Positions 33,828 through 44,820 of a stretch of DNA of 64,000 nt are shown here, in pieces. The DNA lies in the NCBI GenBank assembly GCA_030544215.1, contig JARZZO010000011.1, positions 50,713,587-50,777,586 of the forward strand, in the 5' to 3' direction. The position numbers and the translations under genes are program-made. Origin of the DNA: Zantedeschia hybrid cultivar (Eukaryota; Streptophyta; Magnoliopsida; Alismatales; Araceae). The notes below the pieces were generated by a model. It saw nothing but the letters and a program-made list of their open reading frames with translations. It had not been told where the DNA came from and searched no databases. Position 1 is the stretch's first letter; every line of letters starts with the position of its first letter.

Positions 33828-36800
33828 CTAAGGGTAGTATTTCTTAAGATGTAGACCATTCCAAGGATGATTTAGCTCTTCTCCTTCTGCATTAACAAGA
33901 CGATAAGCATTACCAGGAAAAGCGTGCGATACAACATAAGGTCCTTCCCAATTGGGTTGGAGCTTAGAACGCGGACCACCAGGTTTTACAAAAATTCTTT
34001 TAACGACCATTTCACCGACTTTGAACTTTCGTTCAATGACTTTCTTTTGATAAAAACGTGCTAATCTGTTTTGATAAACTTTCGCATGATTAGCAGCTGA
34101 CCATCTTTTCTCGTCTAAAAGTTCCAATTGAGCAAGAAGTGCTGAACGATGTTCATCAATGGAAAATTCCTTGTTCAATTGTACTCTTAGCGACGGTATA
34201 AGGATCTCATATGGAACTACCGCCTCCATTCCAAATGTTAAGGAATAAGGAGTCTGTCCAGTGGGCGTGCGGATTGAAGTTCGGTAGGCCCATAGAGCCT
34301 CAACCAATTTCTCTGGCCAATCTGCGAATTTGTTAGATTTACACGTCTTTTTGATAATTTTTATCAAAGTCTTATTAGTTGCCTCTGCTTGGCCATTGCC
34401 TTGCGGATAATAAGGAGATGAATGATGCAATGCAATTTTGTACCTGTTGCAGAGGTCCTTCAATTCTTGTGACACGAACTGCGGTCCGTTGTCGGTGACG
34501 ATGGTACTTGGAATTCTGAATCTTGTGATGATGTTCTTCATGATGAATTTGCAGACGGTTGGTGCTTTGATCTCCACGTACGCTTCAGCTTCTGCCCACT
34601 TGGTGAAGTATTCCGTTGCCGTGAGAATGAAAGATTTTTGCTTGATGTCGGAATCTGGGTTACCAAGAGGTCCAATAATGTTGAAAGCCCACATGGAGAA
34701 AGGCCATGGGGAGGAAACATGATGGAGTGAAGATGCAGGAGAATGAATTTTGTCGGCGTGAAGTTGACACTTGGCACACCTACGGACATATCCTACACAG
34801 TCTTCTTCCATGGTTGGCCAATAAAATCCTTGTCTAAGGATCTTCTTTGCTAGCATCTGTCCATTGACATGGCCACCACAAACTCCACTATGAGCTCCTT
34901 CCATAACCTTCCAAAGCTCATCTTCGTCTAGACATCTCAGAAGAACTCCATCAAAACCTCTTTTGTATAATGCTCCCCCAACTAGGGTGTATCGTTGAGC
35001 AACTCTCCTGATAGCTCTCTTCTCCTCAGTTGTAGCTTCTTCAGGATACGATTGATCTTCACAATATTTTGCAATTTCATAATACCATGGCTTCTGTTCA
35101 TCATCCATCTCTTCTAACAGCTCCATCAACATGATTTCTCTTTTCTCCACAATACTTCCATCTTTGAATTTCTTCAGCAACTTCTCCTTAGTTCTAAGAA
35201 ATGAAGGATCTTTCACGGCGGGTGAAAGACGCCTATGAACTATGATTGATTCAGATTGCTTGCTGATAGGAAAATCAAGGGAAGATGCAAGTGAAGCTAG
35301 AGCGTCAGCTAAGATGTTTTGATTTCTAGGGACATGGACAAAGATCAATTTTGTGAAAAGCTTTGAATAAGCAGAAGTAAGTTCTTGATATGGCTTAAGC
35401 TTGGGATCAAGAGTTCGATACTTGGTCAGCACTTGGCGAAGAATTAGTTGGCTATCACCTACAATCCTGAGTTTGGTGGCACCATAAAAATGAGCAGCTT
35501 CGAGACCAGCAAGAAGTGCCTCGTATTCAGCTATGTTGTTGGTGACTGGAAAGTCAAGCTGAAAGGCTTGTGGAATGGTGACACCTTCAGGTGATAACAG
35601 AACGATTCCGATCCCCTTTCCATGAGAATTCAGAGCTCCGTCTAAATGCAGAGTCCACATATCATCTCTGATTTGATTTACGGACATCAGTTCCTCATCC
35701 GGAAACTCTGATCGCACTGGATCAAATCGAGGAAGAGGATGATGAGCGAGATGTTCTGCTATGGCATAGCCCTTGATTGCTTTCTGTTGAATGTAAATGA
35801 TATCGAATTGGGATAGAAAGCTTTGCCATCGCGCTAACCTATCAGTAAGAACAGATTTCTCCAGAAGGAATTTGATCGGATTCATCCTAGCGATGAGATG
35901 GACTTCATGGGCGAGAAAATAATGCTTCAATTTCTGCACAACCCAAACTAATGCTGCACATGTTTTCTCCATCGCCGTGTATCTCTGTTCAGCGGGGTTG
36001 AGAAGTTTAGAGAGATAGTAGGCTGCCCTCTCTTTTCCTTCTTCATCCTCTTGTGCTAGGACAGCCCCCACTGCATCATCCAGGACAGAAATATAAAGTA
36101 TCAATGGTTTGCCTGGAGATGGTGGTCTCAAAACAGGAGGACTTGCCAAATAGTCCTTTAGTCCATCAAATGCCTCTTGACACTTATCGTCCCAATTGAA
36201 TTTGACTCCTGGCTTGGTAAGCTCGTAAAACGGCTTACACCTTTGTGAGTGCTGGGAGACAAAACGGCAAATAAATTGTAACCTCCCGATTAATCCTCTT
36301 AACTCTTTCAAGTTTTTGGGAGGTGGCATTTCTCTGATAGCCTTCGCCTTATTGGGATCGATCTCAATTCCCCGTTTGCTGACAATGAATCCAAGCAATT
36401 TCCCTGAAGATACCCCGAATACACATTTCTTAGGGTTCATCTTCAACTGATACTCTCTTGATCTCTCTAATACCCTTGCCAAAACTTTGGCATGCTCAGC
36501 CTTCGTTTTAGACTTAACCAATAAGTCATCCACATACACTTCCAAATCTATATGCATCATGTCATGAAATATTGCCATCATAGCCCTTTGATAAGTGGCT
36601 CCAGCATTCTTCAATCCAAATGGCATGACGACATAACAATATGTTCCCCAAGGTGTAGTGAATGAAGTCTTCTCTTGATCCTCTTCTGCCAGCTTAATCT
36701 GGTTGTATCCTGAAAATCCATCCATAAACGATAATGTCTCATAGCCAGCAGTGTTATCGATGAGTACATCAATATGAGGCAATGGAAAATCGTCTTTAGG

Positions 36801-37721
36801 ACACGCCCGGTTCAGATCGCGGAAGTCAATGCAAATTCTGACCTTCCCGTCTTTTTTCATAACCGGGACTATGTTGGACACCCATTATGGATAAAGGACA
36901 ACTCTAATGAATTTGGCTTTGTGTAATTTATCGACTTCTTCCTTCATCTTTAAAGCCATTTGTGGGTGGAATCGCCTTAATTTCTGCTTGACCGGATTAG
37001 CTCCATCCTTTAATGTTAACCTGTGTTCAACTAAAGATTAGTCTAACCCCGGCATATCCTCGTAACTCCAGGCGAAAGTGTCCTTATAATCCTTAAGCAC
37101 TTGTACCATTGCCTTCTCATCCTCTGTAGAAAGATTTTTACTGACGAGGACAACCTTAGGTTCGTCTTCAGTCCCTAAGTTTATTTCTTTGGTGGGCTCT
37201 TCTACGGCAGCGGAAGGTTCATCAAATCTCTTCACTCCACTGGCATATGCCTCAGCTGCGTCCTCATCATCTTCCTCATCTTCAACAATGGGGTCCTTTT
37301 CATGTACTAACTCATATACCCCGTACCCATCATTGACTGACTCATCATCTGTACAATCTTCTGGCATCTGAATTGGATCTTCTAAAAACTGAGGGATTAA
37401 AGAGCAAAAGGAACATTTATCAGCCAAATCCTGGAGGTATCTTTCTGGAATTTGCCTACCCTTAGGCTTCCTAGACTTCCTAACCTGACTAACCTGCCTA
37501 AAACTGGACTCCCTAACTTCACTAAACTGCCTATCATAACCTAATGAAGATGAAGCAGGATGAAAATCCTGGGATACAGGTGGAAATACAGGGGAATCCT
37601 CCCGTGGGGAGGGACAGAGTAGATCTAGGAGAGAATCTTGACCGATGGACCCGCGCGATGGGGTGTAATCGGACAAGTAAGATGTTTCCTCGATGAGGAT
37701 TTGGGAAGAATTTGTTGCCAA
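33828..37721 (-). pseudogene. Tat pol: RT, RNase H, second RNase H, integrase
   Basis: From high to low coordinates: a divergent acidic leader (37721-37038), stop TAA at about 37037, stop TAA near 36884, then 1017 open codons to 33828. In that stretch: RT with FMDGFSGYNQ and YVDDLL (residues about 54 and 117), a degenerate first RNase H (YISVLDDAVGA where DAS is expected), an archaeal-type RNase H with HLDGA, AEYEALLAGLEAA, GDSQLI and ADALA, an integrase zinc region, then the core. The second Asp (IVTDNGPQF) and Glu (GNGQAEATNKT) are present. The first core Asp, expected in the W..D.IGP motif, is Asn (WAFNIIGPL, near 34690). All pol steps of replication are encoded, but the two stops and the integrase change disable this copy. 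Confidence 0.92.
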
Positions 37722-38152
37722 ATTGGCGTTTTTTTTTGGACCATCGAGGAGTTAAACATAAAGCCAGAATGGATGCAAATGGAAGGAAGATCAAACGGAG
37801 GAAGCGGCACCAAGGCCAAAGGATTAGGGGGATCATATAGCAATATGTCCCAGATTAGATCATACATCCTCTCTAGGTCAAGAGGAGGTTGTGGAATAAA
37901 GTCCCGAGGGGACAGAGTAATCATAATGGGCGGAGCCCGTGGAATATCTTCAATTATGACCCGCGACCAAGTCGGGGTCAAGAGTAGTGTACGAAAAAGA
38001 GTATGGAGCATTAGGACATGTGAAGAATATGTCCCCCTCCAGAGCAGATCTGTTGTATAACCAGCTTCATAGGGGTCATCTGGCTCCCCTTCATCAGTTT
38101 GTTCGGACAGCAGTATCCGCTTGTCAAAGATTGCGCCAGGGCTCTCAATTAG
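37722..38152 (-). pseudogene. gag-pro to pol junction region
   Basis: The gag-pro frame ends at 38153 but stays mostly open in the same frame from 38011 to 37625 (DFIPQPPLDLERMYDLIWDI). Pol is in a different frame beginning by 37721, so the frames overlap by about 100 bases. This could be a translational frameshift zone, a spliced segment as in Ogre elements, or ordinary decay. No known domain. Confidence 0.5.
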
Positions 38153-41100
38153 CTAGTCGATCTGCGGTGGCCATTTGGGTTCTGCAGGATCCAGAAATAG
38201 TCTGTTGAGTGCTATGTATAGGTCCCTCAGGTCGAACCATCTGTACCATTCACATTCGGGATCATGAAATTTCCTCCTTTTCATAGGCTGCAGAGCCTCC
38301 AAGGATTGGTACGTAGGTAGTTCGGAACAATGTCTGGCCAAATCCCTCCCATATATGTCATGGAAGTCAAAACATGAAGTAATGACCACCGTGTTGTCGT
38401 GACTAAGTATGGGCCCTTTCACAAAGTGTGTATATAGAGTCCATGTTAAGGGATCTCGGCCTTCTTTCAGTGGTGTGGACATTGTTTCCAAGATTTCTTG
38501 ACCGTCTTCGGTTTCTGCTTTCTGAACCAGATCTTGCTTTAGCTTCATTGGTCTATAGCCCAGACCGCTTCCAGGTACTGCCCGATGATCTTTAACAGGA
38601 GTGGTCCTGCCTTGCAACTGTGTGCCCAGACCTTTCCCAGGCTCGTAGCCGTTCTTCATCATAATCCTCCATCCTGGGGTACTCATGTACTTCCCCCTTT
38701 TGATAGCATCTAATGGATATGGAGAAATGGTAGCGGCTTTCAAAGGATCAGCCACTGGACGGTAGACCTGTAATACTGACAGAAAAGGTTGTCGGCCAGG
38801 TAAAACAGCAGACTTAATATTCAATGTATGTGCAGCAGCAAGGATCGGCATGCTCGTCACTTTAATAATTCGTCCTTTGTAAGGGAATTTGAGGCATTGG
38901 TGATTCGTAGAAGGAATCGCCTCAAGAGTTTTGATATAAGGACGTCCCAGAATGACATTTATGGAAGGGTCGATTTCTAGAATATGAAATTCGACCTCTG
39001 CATGACTTACTGGACCTAGCTCCACCTTTAAATAAACCATTCCCAGAGGGGAACGGGTAGAATTGTCATATGCCGTAACTGAGATGGGGCTAGGCAGCCA
39101 TTTCTCCTTGGGCACACCGCATAGCTCCAGGGTCTTCGGAGGTAAAACGTTAATTGAAGCCCCTGTATCAACCAGGCATGCATCCACGGCCTTCTTGCAG
39201 ATATTGACCGTGATGCTCAGAGCCATGCTTCTAGCGGCTGGCGGTGCTAGTTCCGATGTGTGGAATGTAATTGAGGGCTGATCCCCCTGAGGAACTAGTA
39301 GTGCTGCAATTTTCTCTACCGGCACGTCTTCGTTAACCATCACCTTCTGTAGGTATTCCATTAAGGCTTCTTGGTGAATCTTGGACCTTTTAATCAATTC
39401 AAGCACAGTGATCCGTGCCGGTGTTCTGTCCAGATGTTTCAACAAGTCATATTGAGTGCCTGATGCACTCTCTTCATTATGGGCTTCCTCAGTCGGCTGT
39501 GATGGGCCGTCTCTGACTATGGACTGAGGAAAGACCTTGTTGAAAATCCTTCCACTCCGGAGCGCATGTTCCTCGACCGTGGAGGATCCGGGTGACACCT
39601 TGAGTACCGCAGAGTCGGGTGGCGTAAGCGGTGCGGAGGGTTGATGCGTAGGTGGTGGCGTTGGGTTAGGTGGTGATGGCGCGGTGTGGATTAAAGGCCT
39701 AGAGGGTTGGATGGTAGATGGGTACGTGGTTGGTGAAGTGGGGAATGGTACGCGTAATAGTGGTCTGGATGGTTGGGGCATATCTGGGTAGGTGGTAGTA
39801 GTAATGGGTGAAGTAGGAAATGGTACGCGTAATAATGGCCTAGATGGTAGGAGGGGCGCGTTATTGGTTTGCGGAGGGGTATATGATGGAGGCGTAGGAG
39901 TGCGGGGCGTAATGGGTCTAAGGAAGGTGGGTAGTGATAGTGGGTTATTGGGTGAGGACGAGTGATATGTGGGTGTGGGTAGAGGGGTGATGGTGACGGG
40001 TTGTGGTCTGGGTATGTGGATGGTGCGGCGTGGTAGTCGCTCTGCGGTACTTTGAATGTGACCCGTTGAATAAAGAGAGGAAGAGTCCTCTATCCTCCAT
40101 TGTTGCCCACGACCAGCCTCAGACTGGCTGTTCGTTAGAATGGGAGCAACCTGGTTCTGGTTCTGGTGCTCCGAGAGTGGATTCTGCACTATGCCCATGT
40201 TGGGTGGTGCTGCTGCTTGTGCCGGTGGTCTTGCTTGCTGCTGCTGCTGCTGCTGCGGTCTCCTCGCCTTCAGGGCTGATATATATTTCTTCATTTCCTC
40301 CCAGTCTATGCCGCCCTGCTCATTGAGATCATGAATATAATCTCTGAATTGGAAGCAGGTGTCAATGGTATGCCCAGGTTGCCTATGGAAGTAGCAATGC
40401 CTGGACGTATCGGCATTTTGAGGCCAGACGGTTTTTTCCCTTGGCAAAACTAAGGCGTTAGCCGCCATTAAAGCACTGAATATATCGGCCAAGGATTCTG
40501 GGAGAGCCGGGTATTCTGCCCTCTTCGGGCCTGGGGGTCTTCTCTGCTGGTTGTAGTCACCAGGAGGAGGGACATTGTGGTACGCCGGCGGTGCGCGCGG
40601 CTGGTACTGTGGCTGTTGCTGGTTCTGATACTGCTGCTGCTGGGGTTGTTGGTACTGCTGTTGCCGTTGCGGCTGTTGCTGTAGCTGTTGCTGGTTCTGA
40701 TTCTGATTCGGCTGCTGGGGCCGCTGATACTGTTGTTGGTACTGGGGGTTCTGCTGCTGTCTGTACCCTTGCTGCTGTGGCCTCTGGTACTGCTGCTGAC
40801 TCCTCACGAACTGGGGCGAGTTATTGTTCATGGTACTCACTTGCTCATGAGAGAGCGTGCCTTCAGTAGTCGGACCTGTGCTGGAAGAGTTCGGCACTGC
40901 AGGCTTCCGAGGCGGAGGCCTGCTAGGTCTATGAGGATCAAAGACGCTAGAGAATGTAGCGTCCTTGAAAGCATTCTGGCAGTACCGTGCTCTTTCATAG
41001 AGCTCTGCCATGTTAGTCAAATTGTTCAAGGAGAGGACGAGCTTGAACTGGGGGGTGGCATTAGAAATTAACATTTTCACTTGTTCGGACTCGGACAAGT

Positions 41101-41170
41101 GATCCTTCACCTTTTCAGCCAGACCCCGCCACCTGTCAGCAAAACTGACAAACTCCTCATCAGGTTTCAT
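38153..41170 (-). pseudogene. Tat gag C-terminal part, protease and G-patch
   Basis: An open frame of 1005 codons. Residues 1-60 are the C-terminal part of the capsid domain (EEFVSFADRWRGLAEKV). Residues about 115-215 form a Gln/Tyr/Pro-rich low-complexity segment. A Cys/His knuckle follows near residue 258 (CYFHRQPGHTIDTC), then a Pro-rich linker. The protease starts near 660 with ACLVDTGASINVL and has INVILGRPY about 70 residues later. A G-patch-like segment is at about 822-868 (GWRIMMKNGYEPGKGLG, then QGRTTPV). G-patches bind nucleic acid or helicases and occur behind the protease in betaretroviruses. The upstream capsid half is missing, so Gag from this copy is incomplete. Confidence 0.88.
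38565..38705 (-). other. G-patch-like domain after the protease
   Basis: Glycine pattern GW..M...GY.PG.GLG...QGRT.PV, then GSGLGY, matching the G-patch consensus. It lies inside the gag-pro ORF about 90 residues after the ILGRP protease motif. Identification is by pattern only. Confidence 0.7.
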
Positions 41171-42020
41171 CTTTTCTGCAATGAGGTCCGTGATGGAATA
41201 CTGGCATCTCAGAGGGTGGCAGATGGAATACTGGCAGACTCGGTAGACTGATCTCTGGCACAGCTTTGACCCCCATCATTTTCTGGAGGTTATTAAATTG
41301 CTCATCCATACGCTCCATTTTGGCCAGCAGCGTTTGTGTGGTCAGATCTGCCTGGAGAGGAGGAGGAGGAGGAGGTACTTGGTAGGCCTGCTGCCTAGAG
41401 TACGTTGGGCAGGGTGGACAATAGAGGGGAGGTCCGGCAGAGCTTCCGCCATGCCCGAGGGCATTTTGATAAGCAGGCGTTTGCGGTCTAGCCGGTTGCC
41501 TAGATGATGAGAGCTGCGGCCCAGCTGGCCGAGAAGTAATATGAAGGCCCTCAACGGCCTGATGGATATAAGGAGGAGGAAAAGAAGGTTGCTGAGGAAC
41601 AGCAGGGGGAGCCACAGGGTTCGGCTCGGCAGGCTGCATGGGTGCCTTCCCCTTCAAAATAGATTGGATCGCCTCGAACTGCTGAGGGTCCAGTCGGGAG
41701 GCAAGAACTCCCAGAGCATTGATGAGATCCGTAGGATCAGAGGATGAGGGATCATTCTGATTCATGTCCCCCTCAAGATCAGGATTAGGGATCGCATATT
41801 CATGCGGAAGAGGATCAGGATATTGATCACGTGGAGGCAAAAGAGGTGTCCGAACATTCCCATCTAGACGACATGGAATGGGGATAGAACTACGGGAGGC
41901 ATCAACATCTCTCCCACTCTCATAGTTGTATTCAGAATCCCGAGGGGCATTAGCATCTCCCTCGTAATTAACCATGGCGTCTGGAGCCACACTCAAGTCC
42001 CTACCTGATCGTAGCAACAT
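41160..42020 (-). pseudogene. Tat gag N-terminal part
   Basis: 286 codons from ATG 42020-42018 (MLLRSGRDLSVAPDAM). Residues 90-120 are a helical segment (LINALGVLASRLDPQQFEAIQSILKG, broken here only for description), then a Pro/Gln-rich stretch and a short coiled region (LLAKMERMDEQFNNLQKMM). The frame ends just past 41170, where the next ORF begins in another frame. The sequence jumps from the Pro-rich spacer to the end of the capsid domain across a repeated CCAGTATTCCATC (41180-41235). The middle of the capsid has therefore been deleted. Confidence 0.8.
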
Positions 42021-43027
42021 GATGTTAGATTCTTTTTCAAAGATTTAATCAAACAAGTTGTACAGAGATTAATCAAACAAGTGGATGCTTAACGCGATTT
42101 TAGGATTCCTTGTTGAGTTATTTGAATTGGATTAAACCACAATTTCGCTCAGGGAAAGGATCCTAGTTTCAGTTCAATTTCCACCGTTATTCTCTAAGGC
42201 TCTCTCTCACAACGCTTTCAGAATCTAACCAGGACTTCAATTGGTACAACCAGCCCGATGATCAAGGAGGAATACCTTGATTTTGGGGACTTATGGAGGT
42301 CTCAACGTCAACTTCTCTAGTCTGATCAAGGGACCAACCCAATCAGAGAGAGTTGCTGACGTCGAGTAATGTGTTCCTAAGAAGAGGAGGGTATTAGCCT
42401 CAATGCGTATGTCCTGCGGCCTGGATGGCCTCTAATGCTTAGTAAGTAATGGGTAGCTAGCACTCAAAACACAAAAATCTGGAAACTGAAAAAAATTAAG
42501 AAACTGTCTGAATCGCGTCGATGGTAGTCGACGCTATTCAAAACAGAACTTAATTTTTCGTAGAAGCAGATGCAGCCAGCAGAGAAACTGTGAAGCCTGA
42601 AAGGCGTCTAGGGGTGTTGACGCGGTTTTGAAACGCGTCAGCGATCCTGGACGCTTTTCAGTTCGCAGAAACAATTTTCCAGGAGGATTTTCTGGGTTGA
42701 ATCCTCCTCAAACGAGATAAAAAAGCAGTAAACAATCGACTCATGCAAAATTTTTAGTTCCAGATTTTAAACAGGATGATTTACTAACTAAACAACTAGA
42801 AAAACAATCAATCACACATCATTTTTATCACAAAAACAGCTTTTTGAATTAATCAAGGGGAGGGCAAGATCTTGCCACTGGGGTGTGCACGTGGTGCACG
42901 AGGAAAATTAATTAAACTAAACACTCACCAATTGGTGAGGATGTGTCCAGAGACACAAATGGTGCACCGTGGGTGCCCGATATGATGATAGCAAGAACAA
43001 AAAGAAACTAAAAGATGGCGAGACCAA
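42021..43027 (-). other. Tat 5' leader
   Basis: About 1 kb untranslated region between PBS and gag. It contains three GCGTC-N10-GACGC palindromes (first halves at 42514, 42603, 42634). No coding signal. Confidence 0.8.
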
Positions 43028-43045
43028 GTCCCACCGTGATCGCCA
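43028..43045 (-). promoter_or_regulatory. primer-binding site, not Met-tRNA
   Basis: The + strand reads GTCCCACCGTGATCGCCA, which looks like the 3' end of a tRNA including CCA. The minus-strand PBS is therefore TGGCGATCACGG.... It lies eight bases inside the 5' LTR. Tat/Ogre elements commonly use tRNA-Arg. I cannot confirm which tRNA fits here. Confidence 0.7.
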
Positions 43046-43053
43046 AAAAAAGC

Positions 43054-44381
43054 TGTAGGTGCTTAGAATGACCGTGTGATTAACATGAAATATCTATGTT
43101 GTTTAGTGTAAACTAACCTATTAAAAACAGCAACTAAAGTGCAGTGATCGCCAGAAACTTTTAACTTAAAAGTTTCAAAAGAGATATGATCGCCTACCTT
43201 TCAAAATGCGGAAGATTGAGTCCTTGGTTCCCCTTCCTCAGCCGGCTGAAGAAAGAGAGCCCTTTCTTTGCTTCTTTGTTCTTACTATTGAATTTGAGGT
43301 TGAGGATCGTCCAGAAGTTGTGCTTGCTTTCCCCCTTTTGATCTCTTGTTGTTGTTGTTGCAGCAGAGACAAAGACAGAAAAACGAAGAAACAATGATGA
43401 GAATTTAAGTAGAAGCAATATCTGAACTAATCGTGATGTTAAACATATTTAAAACAGCAAACTCACTTGTTTAATGGCTTTGAAACCCCTTAAATCAAGT
43501 AGATTTTTGAAAGATTATGCTGTGGTGTGTGTTTGCATGAAGTGAATATGAAGAATGAAATTAATGAAGATGAAAAATGCTAATGCAGTAATGAAAAACG
43601 TATGCCCAATCGGTTGAAGCTTTGAAAGGATGAAGATCTTGAAAGGGACGCCGACTTCTGGAAATGGCAGCGCTCCGGCGTTACGACGTTGTTGCTTCAA
43701 TCTTCAACTCGTTATAACGCTATGGCTCAACTCAATTCAATTCTCTTCTCTTTTTTTCTTTTTTTTTCTTTCTTCAACATGCAGGGTATTTATAGGCATT
43801 TCTTGCGTTCGAGATTAACATTAGAAAAATTCCGAGATTTATCCATCTTAACCGACAGATAAATACTGATTAATTCATCTTTATCTGTAATTATCTAAAA
43901 CGCGTCCACCTTGGCTGACGCCTTTCAGATTAATTAAGATAAGGATAAATATCCGGGAAAACTTATCTTTATCTTTATTAGGTAAAACGCGTCCCCCTGT
44001 GTAGACGTCTTTTAGCCTAATTAAGATAAGGATAAACATCCGGAAGAGAAATAGAAATAGCCTAGGAAACCTAAAACGCATCGACATTCCCAGACGCCTT
44101 TTAGTTAATTAATTAATTAATTAAAATTCAAATTTAAACGTTAAAACAGGAATAAACTCTAAATGGCGTCCACTTGGGTCGACGTCTTTTATAATTCTTC
44201 ATATTTTAACTCAAAATTGAATTAAAACCAATTCAATTGATTAACTTAAAACACATCTGTTAAACCCGACACTTAAAAAGATTAATAAAAATTAATTAAT
44301 GATTAAATATCAGACCATTTCGAGGCATTATTGTATGATATGAAATTTACTCGAAATGATGTCAAAATTAGCGTGTCTACA
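43054..44381 (-). repeat. 5' LTR of the Tat element
   Basis: 1328 bp, near-identical partner of 29976-31303. TATA-like TATTTATAG at 43787-43795 (minus-strand CTATAAATA). Four GCGTC-N10-GACGC palindromes at the matching places. One of them reads GACGCC here and GATGCC in the other LTR. Confidence 0.95.
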
Positions 44382-44501
44382 TCGGCGTCTCCTGGTCTGT
44401 ATAGTTGAGGGTTATACAGTCCGTCGAAAATTAGTGGGAGTTAAACTTGATTAAAAGTCCATATCATGTTTTAAATTTAATAACTGAACATCTGCTAAAT
44501 A

Positions 44502-44522
44502 GATTTTATTCATCTCCTGTAG
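44502..44522 (+). promoter_or_regulatory. 3' splice-site-like tract before Copia gag
   Basis: GATTTTATTCATCTCCTGTAG ends at 44522. Six bases (GGAATT) then lead to the first gag codon at 44529, exactly as in the minus-strand copy (1326/1319). Confidence 0.5.
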
Positions 44523-44528
44523 GGAATT

Positions 44529-44820
44529 ATATCGTCAAATAACCAACTCCGTGGCATACTTGATGCCAAACATTTGACTAGCCTGAACTACTTGGATTGG
44601 CTCAAAAACCTAAAGAATGTCTTCAGATCTGAGCAGATTGCCTACGTCCTTCATACTGATCCTCCTGTTGAATCGGCATTAGACGCCCTTGAGGTAGAGA
44701 TGATAGCTAATGATAAAAGATCGAAGGACAAAAGTAAAGGAGTAGTAAAAGGTGACTGCTTCTACTGTAAGTAAAATGGTCACTGGAAGAGGAACTGCAA
44801 GGAGTTCCTCAACGATAAAG
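44529..44820 (+). pseudogene. Copia gag, start codon lost and capsid mostly deleted
   Basis: The first codon is ATA where the sister copy has ATG, followed by SSNNQ and NYLDWLKNLKNVFRSEQIAYVL. After PPVESALDAL the sequence jumps to the region before the zinc knuckle, so most of the UBN2 capsid domain is gone. The knuckle CFYCK*NGHWKRNC contains an in-frame stop at 44772-44774. Gag cannot be made from this copy. Confidence 0.88.

Larger units (their letters stand above)
29976..44381 (-). mobile_element. Tat-type Ty3/gypsy element, 14.4 kb, young but defective
   Basis: Identical-length LTRs (1328 bp) run TGTAGGTGCT...GTGTCTACA, with a perfect duplication TCGGC at 29971-29975 and 44382-44386. 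Minus-strand order: 5' LTR, PBS, leader of about 1 kb, gag, protease plus G-patch, RT, RNase H, second (archaeal-type) RNase H, integrase, 3' non-coding region of about 2.5 kb with T-rich tandem repeats, 3' LTR. The second RNase H and long 3' region mark the Tat/Ogre/Retand group. About ten LTR mismatches by eye imply recent insertion. Coding defects are a capsid deletion, two stops in pol and a lost integrase Asp. Confidence 0.95.

Noticed and set aside
40003..40869. Open frames on the + strand rich in Ala, Val and Cys
   Set aside because: Antisense shadows of the Gln/Pro-rich Tat gag.
29976..44381. Tat element as a plant endogenous pararetrovirus
   Set aside because: It has LTRs, integrase and a target duplication, and no movement or coat protein signature.
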